Positions 15,072-21,811 of a stretch of 23,623 nucleotides of DNA are shown piece by piece. A program made the translations under genes and the position numbers. The stretch is taken from the NCBI GenBank assembly GCA_947584825.1, contig CANPWR010000012.1:1-23623 (forward strand), in the 5' to 3' direction. Under the pieces are notes generated by a model, which saw only the letters and a program-made list of their open reading frames with translations, did not search any database and was not told the origin of the DNA. Numbering within the stretch: the stretch's first letter is position 1; each line of letters opens with the position of its first letter. This stretch comes from an uncultured Clostridia bacterium. Lineage in GTDB: Bacteria; Bacillota; Clostridia; Oscillospirales; Ruminococcaceae.

Positions 15072-16136
15072 ATGGTGATTAAAATAAAAAGAAGATTATT
15101 CTCACTTGTCTGTATACTGCTTGTGTTAGTTTCATATTTATCAGAAAGCGTAATTTCAGTTTTTGCAGAGCAAACAACAAAGCAGGTTGAGGTTTCAACC
15201 CCGCAATGTATGCTTGTTCTGGGTGACTCAATTTCTACAGGTTATGGACTTACCAATTATAAAGCAGGCAACAACTATAACACACAGTCATATGCCAATC
15301 TCCTTGCAAAAAAGTACAAGCTGTCACAGAACAGCGACTATTACAATTATGCAGTAGACGGTCAGACATCTTTAGAACTTTACTCCAGAGTTAAATCGGG
15401 AAATTACGACGAAGATATTAAAAGATCCGATCTTATATTGATTTCTATAGGAGGAAATGATCTTCTCAGCGCGCTTTTTGAATTTTTAAACGGAACTATG
15501 GGTGCAAGCCTTACAGATAAAGATTCGTCAGCTAATTTTGATTTTACCGATCCCGGCATACTAACCAAGCTTAACAAAATGGTTCAAACCATCAGTAACA
15601 ATATAACTAAGCTTAAAGGCAACTTAATAGGAATTACCGATAAAATATACGAAGTAAATCCTGATGCAGAGATTGTTTTTCAAACGGTATATAATCCTTT
15701 AGACGGTCTGACATTTGAAGTACCCAGTCTGATCACAGATGTTTTCGTATCAAGAATTGAAGAAGTAAACCGCATAATAAATATGAACGCAGTGACCGAT
15801 GACAACAAGCAGAGGTATAATGTCGCAGACGTATATACCAGCTTTTCAGGTAAATCAACAGAGCTTACCAATATAAATAGAACCGACATTCACCCAAGCG
15901 CAAAAGGACATATGATAATAAGCGAGTGCATTGACGCGATCGTAGTTGAAAAAACCTTTTATGCGAACGTAACGATAAATGAGAGCGTTCCAAAAAAGAA
16001 GACTGAATCAAGAGCTGTTAAGTCACCTATGTTTTTCCCTGTGGTAATTATGGTCCTTTTAGTTCTGATAGTTGCCGCAGCAGCGTTCATCAAAATACTC
16101 AGAAAAAGAAAAAAATATCAAATAAAAAGGTATTGA
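15072..16136 (+). CDS. Exported, membrane-anchored SGNH/GDSL hydrolase
   Basis: A 354-residue protein. Residues 1-32 are a signal peptide or N-terminal anchor (basic KIKRR, then an apolar core, then VFAEQ). The SGNH catalytic blocks follow: GDS with nucleophile Ser53, the GGND block at 127-130, and DIHPSAKGH with Asp272 and His274. A second hydrophobic segment at about 320-341 is followed by a very basic tail (KILRKRKKYQIKRY), a stop-transfer that fixes the enzyme to the outer face of the membrane. SGNH esterases and lipases of this layout may deacylate cell-wall polymers or lipids; the substrate is unknown. The ribosome site AAGGA almost touches ATG 15072; GTG at 15075 would give better spacing and change only one residue. 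Confidence 0.88.
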   Translation: MVIKIKRRLFSLVCILLVLVSYLSESVISVFAEQTTKQVEVSTPQCMLVLGDSISTGYGLTNYKAGNNYNTQSYANLLAKKYKLSQNSDYYNYAVDGQTSLELYSRVKSGNYDEDIKRSDLILISIGGNDLLSALFEFLNGTMGASLTDKDSSANFDFTDPGILTKLNKMVQTISNNITKLKGNLIGITDKIYEVNPDAEIVFQTVYNPLDGLTFEVPSLITDVFVSRIEEVNRIINMNAVTDDNKQRYNVADVYTSFSGKSTELTNINRTDIHPSAKGHMIISECIDAIVVEKTFYANVTINESVPKKKTESRAVKSPMFFPVVIMVLLVLIVAAAAFIKILRKRKKYQIKRY

Positions 16137-16166
16137 TATAAAAACTAAAATAAGACATCATGTAAC

Positions 16167-16202
16167 GGCATACAAGCAAAAGTTTGTATGCCTTATTTTT
16201 TT
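16167..16202 (+). terminator. Terminator after the SGNH hydrolase gene
   Basis: Perfect 9-bp stem GGCATACAA/TTGTATGCC (16167-16175 with 16184-16192) followed by TTATTTTTTT. Confidence 0.95.
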
Positions 16203-16247
16203 GACAGCAATTTCAGATCTATTATGTTTTACTTTTCATTTTTACTT

Positions 16248-16277
16248 TTCACAGAAATAAAGTGTCAGGAATACTAT
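16248..16277 (+). promoter_or_regulatory. Candidate promoter for the MecA-like gene
   Basis: -35 TTCACA (16248-16253), 18-base spacer, -10 TACTAT (16272-16277). Fair but not strong; it is the best match between the preceding terminator and the gene. Confidence 0.4.
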
Positions 16278-16344
16278 AACATAACGGCTATATTCGTGGA
16301 TAGTAAAACAATGAACCATTTTCAAAGTCAGCGAGGTGAACAGC

Positions 16345-16914
16345 TTGAGAATTATTCGTGTATCGAATAACACAATAAAAATAGTTCTGACTCAAAATGA
16401 TTTAGTTATGCTAGAGATAGATTTTTCAAAGTGCGACCGAAATTCACCGGAAGCAAAAAAGCTAGTGGATATTCTTTTGAATATACTGAAAAGAAGCGGA
16501 TTTTATGATCTAGGAAGCAAAATATACGTTGAAATATTCGAAGAATTTACAGGAGGGTGTGTTGTGTATATTACTAAAAAAGAAACCTATAAAAAATCAG
16601 ACAAGAATAATTCTCACCTTATGTTTAATGTAATGTTTCAGACTGACAGCGTAAAAGACCTTATAGACCTAAGTTCAAGCCTAAAAAACGGAATCGGTAT
16701 AATAATCAAATCGAGTATCCTCTATTATTCTGATAATATATACAGACTGTTAATTTCTTTTCCAAAATCATATTTAAAGCAAGCTTCAAAAACTTTAAAA
16801 AAGATAAAATGCTACAGCTCAAACGACAGACTTATTATTGAGCAAACAAAAGAGCATTACGATTTATTAATAAAAAGTAATGCCCTTAACAAAATTTCCG
16901 AATTATATCAATAG
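16345..16914 (+). CDS. MecA-like adaptor protein
   Basis: A 189-residue protein that looks like the MecA/YpbH family, adaptors that bring substrates to the ClpC-ClpP protease. The N-terminal domain reads LRIIRVSNNTIKIVLTQNDL, close to the MecA start in which a short strand pair leads into an acidic loop, and includes the conserved GSKIYVEIFEEFTGGCVVYITK region. After a charged linker, the C-terminal half (near 92-189) would be the ClpC-binding domain. The start is TTG at 16345: AGGTGA lies six bases before it, and an upstream GTG falls inside that site. No other Clp gene is near. It ends only two bases from the end of rpe on the opposite strand. The similarity is moderate, so the client and function remain open. 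Confidence 0.68.
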   Translation: MRIIRVSNNTIKIVLTQNDLVMLEIDFSKCDRNSPEAKKLVDILLNILKRSGFYDLGSKIYVEIFEEFTGGCVVYITKKETYKKSDKNNSHLMFNVMFQTDSVKDLIDLSSSLKNGIGIIIKSSILYYSDNIYRLLISFPKSYLKQASKTLKKIKCYSSNDRLIIEQTKEHYDLLIKSNALNKISELYQ

Positions 16915-16916
16915 TA

Positions 16917-17570
16917 CTATCTAAGCGATTCAATTGCCTTTGAAATATCATCAGCTCTAAACAAATATGTTCCCGCAACAAGTATATTCGCACCATTTTT
17001 CTTGACATCTTCGCAGGTGTTATCAGTAATTCCGCCGTCCACCTGAATATCAATGTCTAGTCCCATCTCGTCTGCTTTCTGACGTATTTCCTTTACCTTT
17101 TCCAAAGTAAATGGTAAAAATCCCTGACCGCCAAAACCAGGTTCAACGGTCATAACAAGAATCATATCAAGTAATTCAAGATACGGAAATACCTCCGTTG
17201 CAGGTGTATTAGGCTTTATAGAAAGTCCAGCCCTACAGCCGTTCTTTTTACATAAATCAATACAACCTTTTATATCTTTTGTTGCTTCTAAATGAAATGT
17301 TATAATATCTGCTCCTGCATTTGCAAATTCAGAAATATATTTTTCAGGCTCAATTATCATTAAATGAACGTCAAAAGGCAAATAGGTCTTTGTCTTAGCT
17401 GATTTAAGTACAGGAATTCCAAAGCTGATATTATTAACAAAAACACCGTCCATTACATCAAAATGAACATAATCAGCCTTTGCCTTTTCCAATCTCTTTA
17501 GCTCACTTTCTATATTTGACAAGTCACAGCCTAAAATTGAAGCCGAAACCAGTACGTTTTTTTTACCCAT
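16917..17570 (-). CDS. rpe: Ribulose-phosphate 3-epimerase
   Basis: A 217-residue TIM-barrel enzyme that interconverts ribulose 5-phosphate and xylulose 5-phosphate in the pentose phosphate pathway. Key motifs are SASIL near 9-13, HFDVMDG (36-42) with metal ligands His36 and Asp38, FDVHLMI, MTVEPGFGGQGF (phosphate and active-site loop) and DIQVDGGI with the second catalytic aspartate. The length is that of the family. ATG 17570 has AAAGGAAG seven bases upstream; an ATG seven codons earlier would place that site inside the gene and is rejected. It follows the kinase gene by 28 bases and is likely co-transcribed, linking pentose phosphate supply to nucleoside metabolism. Confidence 0.96.
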   Translation of the reverse strand: MGKKNVLVSASILGCDLSNIESELKRLEKAKADYVHFDVMDGVFVNNISFGIPVLKSAKTKTYLPFDVHLMIIEPEKYISEFANAGADIITFHLEATKDIKGCIDLCKKNGCRAGLSIKPNTPATEVFPYLELLDMILVMTVEPGFGGQGFLPFTLEKVKEIRQKADEMGLDIDIQVDGGITDNTCEDVKKNGANILVAGTYLFRADDISKAIESLR

Positions 17571-17598
17571 TTTGGTACTTCCTTTCAACATTTAAGAC

Positions 17599-18516
17599 CT
17601 AGTATTCAAGCTCGCTACCGCCGTAGAATTCCCTTACAACCGAATTTTTAGCTACAAGCGAATCGTCAAGAGAATCAATTTGGTCAAACATTTTTTCAAT
17701 AGACTCAAATTTATGATAATCAGGATAAGTATTTTTAATATTTAACAGCATCGGCATTAGATAGTCCTTATAAACGGACATCTCATATCCTATAAATGTG
17801 TCGATCTCAAAATGAGAGCGTTCCTTAAAAGGCATTATATAAAGATTTTCTCCCCGTTCAACGCTTTTAAAGTGATCAAGAACAGTTTCAATGCTCCTTG
17901 CCCTAAACTGCGTATCACGTATGATCCGCCTTATAAGTCTTATTTTTGACGGATGGAACGAAACACAGTCCTTGTCAATTATTCTCGTTCTGACACTTAC
18001 ATATATATTGTTTGAAAAATACTCACTTTCTCCTGTTACATCAGGATTGAGCGCATGAATACCCTCAATAACGACTATTTCATTTTTCTGCCTTCTATAT
18101 CTTTCCTTTAAGATCCTAGTCTGTGTTTTGAAATCAAAGTCAGGTATAACGACCTCTCTGCCTTCAGCAATAGCCTCAAGCTGTTTTTTCAAAAACGGAA
18201 TATCTATTCTTTCAGGAGCCTCAAAATCAACATCTTCACAACTTTTTTCGAGAGGAATAAAATAATCGTCAAGAGATAAGGTTTTTGAAGGATGCCCCAT
18301 GTTTTTAAGCAGCCTTTCAAGTCTTAATGCAGTTGTTGTTTTACCTGAGCCCGACGGTCCTGAAAGTAAAATTATCGGTCTGTCAAAAGAACGGTCGCTT
18401 ATTGCAGACGCAACCGTCAAAAGCTGAGAATCATAATCTCTTTCACATTCGCTTATAAAACTCTTTCTGTCGGTACGCAAATTCAAATTAATCTTATCTA
18501 CCGAAATTTTATTCAT
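17599..18516 (-). CDS. Uridine kinase-like nucleoside kinase
   Basis: A 305-residue P-loop kinase of the uridine kinase/phosphoribulokinase family. The P-loop is GPSGSGKT at 53-60, followed by LSLDDYF, a PERIDIPFLKKQL segment, VIPDFDFKT and VVIEGIHALNP, all in the order seen in Udk-type enzymes, which phosphorylate uridine or cytidine with ATP or GTP. Many clostridial relatives are ~550 residues with an N-terminal TGS domain; this one has only ~50 residues before the P-loop, so it is the short form. GGAG precedes ATG 18516. Rpe follows. The exact nucleoside is not determined by sequence, so no symbol is given. Confidence 0.88.
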   Translation of the reverse strand: MNKISVDKINLNLRTDRKSFISECERDYDSQLLTVASAISDRSFDRPIILLSGPSGSGKTTTALRLERLLKNMGHPSKTLSLDDYFIPLEKSCEDVDFEAPERIDIPFLKKQLEAIAEGREVVIPDFDFKTQTRILKERYRRQKNEIVVIEGIHALNPDVTGESEYFSNNIYVSVRTRIIDKDCVSFHPSKIRLIRRIIRDTQFRARSIETVLDHFKSVERGENLYIMPFKERSHFEIDTFIGYEMSVYKDYLMPMLLNIKNTYPDYHKFESIEKMFDQIDSLDDSLVAKNSVVREFYGGSELEY

Positions 18517-18555
18517 ATCAGTCTCCGTTTCTTATTGAAATTTTATCTTAAAGCT

Positions 18556-18584
18556 ATTCTATTCAAATCGGTAAAAGTTGATAA
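18556..18584 (-). promoter_or_regulatory. Candidate promoter for the kinase-rpe operon
   Basis: -35 TTATCA (18584-18579), 17-base spacer, -10 TAGAAT (18561-18556), about 40 bases before the kinase start. Confidence 0.45.
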
Positions 18585-18629
18585 TTCTTTCATTAAGTAT
18601 AACATCATTTTTTTGCTTTTTCAATATTA

Positions 18630-18655
18630 ACACAATAGAAATTAACACATATAAT
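18630..18655 (+). promoter_or_regulatory. Mother-cell (sigma-K/sigma-E-like) promoter candidate for dpaA-dpaB
   Basis: AC at 18630-18631, 16 bases, then CATATAAT (18648-18655). The sigma-K consensus is AC-N16/17-CATANNNTA, met here except for the last base; the sigma-E -10 CATACANT matches at seven of eight positions. Bacillus dipicolinate synthase is known to be made in the mother cell under sigma-K. The -10 also contains TATAAT, so sigma-A use is not excluded. Confidence 0.5.
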
Positions 18656-18712
18656 GAACTATCCCTTATTTTTCTCATAATAAAAAATCTTATGCTTGGA
18701 GGGTTAACCCTT

Positions 18713-19597
18713 ATGATTAAAAATAAAACAATACTAGTGCTTGGCGGTGATTCACGCCAGACTTTTTTAGCAAAGAGATTAAAAGATAAAGGACATGATG
18801 TATACTGCTTTGGCTTTAATCTTTACGATAACTCTGAACTAAAAAAAGTTTCCAGCCTTAACGACATCAAAGAACAGATTGACGTTTTAGTGCTTCCTAT
18901 AATATCGAGCAATGACGATAAAACTGTAAACGCTCCGTTTTTCGACGGAGAAATAACATTGAATGACGCTATTTCAACTATGAAACCGCACAGCATAGTT
19001 GTCGGCGGAAATCTGAGTAAAAACCTAAGGACTCTGTTTTTTGAACACGGACATTTCTCTGTTGACTACTACATCCGTGACGAACTCAAAATAAAGAACT
19101 GTATTCCAACTGCAGAGGGAGCATTGTCTATAGCAATTGAAGAAATGCCCATTACAGTTGCGGGTTCAAAAGTACTTATAATAGGCTTTGGCAGAGTCGG
19201 CAAAGCCTGTGCAAAGCTGTTTAAAGCTTTAGAAAGCGACATATGGATTTGTGCTAGGAACCTCAACGCATTTGCTTGGGCGGAATTATACGGTTATAAT
19301 TCTCTGGATATTGATAAAATCGACGGTTATCTTTCAGACTTTGACCTTATTGTAAATACTGTACCTGCCAAAATTCTTGACAAGGAAAAGCTTTCAAAGA
19401 TAAACAAGAACGCTCTTGTTATTGACCTTGCTTCAAAGCCCGGAGGAGTAGATTTTGACAATGCAAGACAGCTTGGTCTTAAAACCATATGGGCACTCAG
19501 TCTTCCCGGAAAGGTAGCGCCTGTTACATCGGGACAAATAATCGCAGACACCATACTTAACATTCTCGATGAAAGGGGCGAAGATCCTTGGCAATAA
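18713..19597 (+). CDS. dpaA: Dipicolinate synthase subunit A
   Basis: A 294-residue NAD(P)-binding protein. With DpaB it oxidises dihydrodipicolinate, an intermediate of lysine synthesis, to dipicolinic acid, the calcium chelator of endospores; the reaction takes place in the mother cell. The N-terminal domain starts TILVLGGDSRQ (7-16), typical of DpaA. The second Rossmann domain has VLIIGFGRVGKACAKLF with the dinucleotide loop GFGRVG at 158-163, and LIVNTVPA and PGKVAPVTSGQIIADT follow. The start is ATG 18713, with GGAGGG nine bases upstream; upstream in-frame ATGs lie before or across this ribosome site. dpaB overlaps its 3' end by ten bases. The pair implies a spore-forming ancestor or a living spore former. 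Confidence 0.95.
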   Translation: MIKNKTILVLGGDSRQTFLAKRLKDKGHDVYCFGFNLYDNSELKKVSSLNDIKEQIDVLVLPIISSNDDKTVNAPFFDGEITLNDAISTMKPHSIVVGGNLSKNLRTLFFEHGHFSVDYYIRDELKIKNCIPTAEGALSIAIEEMPITVAGSKVLIIGFGRVGKACAKLFKALESDIWICARNLNAFAWAELYGYNSLDIDKIDGYLSDFDLIVNTVPAKILDKEKLSKINKNALVIDLASKPGGVDFDNARQLGLKTIWALSLPGKVAPVTSGQIIADTILNILDERGEDPWQ

Positions 19598-20187
19598 ACA
19601 AAGATAATATATTCGACGGGCTGAGAGTAGGATTCTGCGTTTGCGGATCCTTCTGCACATTTGAAAAAGCATTTTCATGTGCCTCACAGCTTGTTCAGAT
19701 AGGGTGTGAAGTAACACCGATAATGTCGTTTAATTCCTCATCTATCAACACACGTTTTGGAAAGGCTTCGGATAATGTTGAATGGCTCGAAAGGATCTGC
19801 AAGAAAAAGGCTATAGTCACGATCGAGGACGCCGAGCCGATAGGTCCAAAAAAACTTTTTGATATTATGGTAGTAGCACCTTGTACGGCTAACACACTTG
19901 CAAAACTGGCTCTCGGGATCACCGATACTCCGGTCACTATGGCTTGTAAATCACACTTAAGGAATTCAAGACCTGTACTTATTGCAATCTCAACAAACGA
20001 CGCTCTATCAGCAAGCGCAAAGAACATAGGAACGCTTCAAAATTATAAAAACTACTATTTTGTTCCATATTCTCAAGATGATTACATCAATAAACCAAAT
20101 TCAATAGTGGCACACTTTGAGCTTGTGCCAGAGGCTATATCATATGCTCTTGAGGGACATCAAATTCAGCCTATTTTAAAAAAGTAA
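19588..20187 (+). CDS. dpaB: Dipicolinate synthase subunit B
   Basis: A 199-residue flavoprotein-fold protein, partner of DpaA in dipicolinate synthesis. The N-terminal VGFCVCGSFCTFEKAF segment near 14-29 and VVAPCTANTLAKLALGITDTPVTMA near 95-119 are characteristic of the SpoVFB/DpaB group, related to PPC-decarboxylase-like flavoproteins. It begins at TTG 19588, overlapping the end of dpaA; AAAGGGG (19572-19577) lies ten bases ahead, inside dpaA, which points to coupled translation. No ATG with a ribosome site is available nearby. A stem with arms 20209-20215 and 20230-20236 closes the operon. Confidence 0.94.
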   Translation: MAINKDNIFDGLRVGFCVCGSFCTFEKAFSCASQLVQIGCEVTPIMSFNSSSINTRFGKASDNVEWLERICKKKAIVTIEDAEPIGPKKLFDIMVVAPCTANTLAKLALGITDTPVTMACKSHLRNSRPVLIAISTNDALSASAKNIGTLQNYKNYYFVPYSQDDYINKPNSIVAHFELVPEAISYALEGHQIQPILKK

Positions 20188-20205
20188 AAATCTTTACACA
20201 TAAAC

Positions 20206-20240
20206 AAAGCAGCTATAGGAAATTTCCCGTAGCTGCCTTT
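20206..20240. terminator. Bidirectional terminator between dpaB and nadA
   Basis: Stem GCAGCTA/TAGCTGC (20209-20215 with 20230-20236) with an inner GGAAATTTCC; a T-rich tail lies on both sides (CTTTAATTATT on plus, TTTGTTTA on minus). Confidence 0.75.
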
Positions 20241-20247
20241 AATTATT

Positions 20248-21168
20248 CTACCCAAGTTCAATCATTCTGTCAATGCATTTTTTCGCTTTTTTCATGGTGT
20301 CCTCTTCAAGTTCAATAACCTCTCCGCCTGTGCCTTTACAGCAGTTCAGAACATCGACAAGCGTAGTAGTTTTCATATTTCTGCAGGTTATATTAACGCT
20401 TAGAGGATAAAATGACTTTTCAGGACACTCAAACTGGAGCGTTTCTACTATTGCCTGTTCTGTACCTATAATAAACTCATCAGCATCTGAAGATTTAGCA
20501 AAATCCATTATGCCTGATGTTGAGCCTACATAGTCTGCATGCTTTACGACTTCAGGTACACATTCCGGGTGAACTAGCAGCAATGCATTCGGATGAGCTT
20601 CCTTTGCCTTCAGCACTTCGTTCTCCGTCACACACGCATGAACAGGACATCCTCCGTGAAGAAGCTGTATGTTTTTACCCTTGACATTATTCTTTACATA
20701 TGTACCTAAATTAATATCAGGAATAAACAAAATATCCTTATCATCAAGCTTTTCTACTATCTTCAATGCAGACGAAGACGTAACACAAACATCACATACG
20801 GTTTTAAGCTCTGTTGTTGTATTTATATAACAAACGACGCAAGGGTCTCCGTTCTTCTTTTTTATATACTCAATCTCTTCCTTTTCAAACTGTTCCGCCA
20901 TTGGACAGCCGGCATTCTTATTAGATAGAATTACAGTCTTATCTGGAGATAAAAGCTTGACGGTTTCCGCCATAAAACGAACTCCGCACATTATAACCGT
21001 CTTATTCGGTACGCTTTTTGCTTTAACAGAAAGTGCATAAGAATCCCCAACAAAATCAGCAATTTCAATGATTTCTCTGCCCTGATAGCTATGGGCAAGA
21101 ATACATATATCCTTTTCATTTTTGAGTTTCAGTATTTCATTTTGTACTTCCGCTATCGTTTTTGCCAT
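20248..21168 (-). CDS. nadA: Quinolinate synthase
   Basis: A 306-residue 4Fe-4S enzyme that condenses iminoaspartate with dihydroxyacetone phosphate to quinolinate in NAD synthesis. The three cluster cysteines are Cys88 (AGCPMA), Cys174 (GGCPVHACV) and Cys262 (NITCRNMK), with the spacings (86 and 88) known for this family. The substrate-site motifs AHSYQ, GVRFMAETVK, LVHPEC and DYVGSTSGI are also present. ATG 21168 has GGAGG six bases ahead; an ATG five codons upstream would overlap that site. Usual partners nadB and nadC are not adjacent: a terminator follows immediately and a tRNA lies upstream, so nadA is a single-gene unit here and must rely on partners elsewhere in the genome. Confidence 0.95.
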   Translation of the reverse strand: MAKTIAEVQNEILKLKNEKDICILAHSYQGREIIEIADFVGDSYALSVKAKSVPNKTVIMCGVRFMAETVKLLSPDKTVILSNKNAGCPMAEQFEKEEIEYIKKKNGDPCVVCYINTTTELKTVCDVCVTSSSALKIVEKLDDKDILFIPDINLGTYVKNNVKGKNIQLLHGGCPVHACVTENEVLKAKEAHPNALLLVHPECVPEVVKHADYVGSTSGIMDFAKSSDADEFIIGTEQAIVETLQFECPEKSFYPLSVNITCRNMKTTTLVDVLNCCKGTGGEVIELEEDTMKKAKKCIDRMIELG

Positions 21169-21192
21169 AATAATCCTCCGCACATTGCAAAA

Positions 21193-21262
21193 CTAAATAT
21201 TACTATGCTTTGTTAAAAATATTTAGTGAATATATTCCTACTGATATTGTAGGACTGATATT
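21193..21262 (-). promoter_or_regulatory. Repeat-rich nadA leader, candidate regulatory element
   Basis: Just downstream of the -10 there are two copies of ACTGATATT (plus-strand reading, 21240-21248 and 21254-21262, 14 bases apart), an overlapping stem TCCTAC/GTAGGA (21236-21241 with 21249-21254), and a longer AT-rich inverted repeat CTAAATATT/AATATTTAG (21193-21201 with 21218-21226). None is followed by a T run. They could be operator sites or RNA structure; no known NAD regulator motif is recognised. Confidence 0.4.
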
Positions 21263-21263
21263 T

Positions 21264-21292
21264 ATAGTACCACAATTACAGAGAGTTGTCAA
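21264..21292 (-). promoter_or_regulatory. Sigma-A promoter for nadA
   Basis: -35 TTGACA (21292-21287), 17-base spacer, -10 TACTAT (21269-21264), giving a leader of about 90 bases. Confidence 0.75.
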
Positions 21293-21372
21293 CATACCAC
21301 CAAAGAGTAAAGTATAAATATATATCTATAAATGAAATTTCGGTAAATATCAAAATTTTTTACTTAAAACTA

Positions 21373-21401
21373 TTGACAAGCATTTTTTCATTTGTTATAA
21401 T
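21373..21401 (+). promoter_or_regulatory. Sigma-A promoter for tRNA-Lys
   Basis: Full consensus: TTGACA (21373-21378), 17-base spacer, TATAAT (21396-21401). The start point would be about 30 bases before the mature tRNA. Confidence 0.92.
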
Positions 21402-21437
21402 TATAAAGCTGTAATTCAGAACAGGTAAATATTATGT

Positions 21438-21513
21438 GAGTTATTAGCTCAGTTGGCAGAGCATTTGACTTTTAATCAAAGGGTCCGGGGTTCGAATCCC
21501 CGATAGCTCACCA
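21438..21513 (+). tRNA. tRNA-Lys (anticodon UUU)
   Basis: A 76-base cloverleaf. The acceptor arm GAGTTAT pairs with ATAGCTC (one G-U), the D arm is GCTC/GAGC, the anticodon stem TTTGA/TCAAA encloses loop CTTTTAA with anticodon TTT, the T arm is CGGGG/CCCCG with loop TTCGAAT, and the 3' CCA is encoded. It has its own promoter and terminator and stands alone. Confidence 0.97.
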
Positions 21514-21571
21514 GCAACGATGACGTTGCATCCAATCCGCCTTTGGCAAGTATGCTAAAGGTGGATTTTTT
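21514..21571 (+). terminator. tRNA trailer hairpin and terminator
   Basis: Directly after CCA comes a hairpin GCAACG-ATGA-CGTTGC (21514-21529). The terminator follows: AATCCGCCTTT (21534-21544) pairs with AAAGGTGGATT (21557-21567) with one G-U, then a run of six T (21566-21571). Confidence 0.9.
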
Positions 21572-21744
21572 GTGCAACTGCAGTTTATAACTAGATGTTA
21601 GAAACAACATCGTTAAACCGCCGGTAGTATTATTGCCTTTGGGTAGTTTCCCGAAAGAGATTATCTTGTATAAAGGCATATTCTCTTGCTTCTGGTATTT
21701 GGTTTCCTGCGTCTAAAGTTGTACAAATTCAACTTTTTTACGAT
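21572..21744. other. Intergenic remnant region between tRNA-Lys and the ttcA-like gene
   Basis: No intact gene is seen. A minus-strand frame (21716-21630) of 28 codons reads LDAGNQIPEAREYAFIQDNL and on to a TAA; it looks protein-like but has no start, an upstream stop, and no family I recognise, so it may be a decayed gene end or chance. A weak hairpin AAAGTTG/CAACTTT (21715-21721 with 21730-21736) with a T run stands just before the next promoter. Confidence 0.35.
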
Positions 21745-21774
21745 TTGACACAGTACATCAAAATATTATACAAT
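21745..21774 (+). promoter_or_regulatory. Sigma-A promoter for the ttcA-like/tcdA operon
   Basis: -35 TTGACA (21745-21750), 18-base spacer, -10 TACAAT (21769-21774), about 35 bases before the first gene. Confidence 0.75.
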
Positions 21775-21811
21775 ATATAAAATAATAAAATTACTATGAA
21801 AGAGAGATTAT

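Noticed and set aside
21476..21679. Minus-strand frame ending SYRGFEPRTL
   Set aside because: It is the antisense of tRNA-Lys and its terminator. This peptide ending is a well-known annotation artefact of tRNA genes, and no ribosome site supports it.
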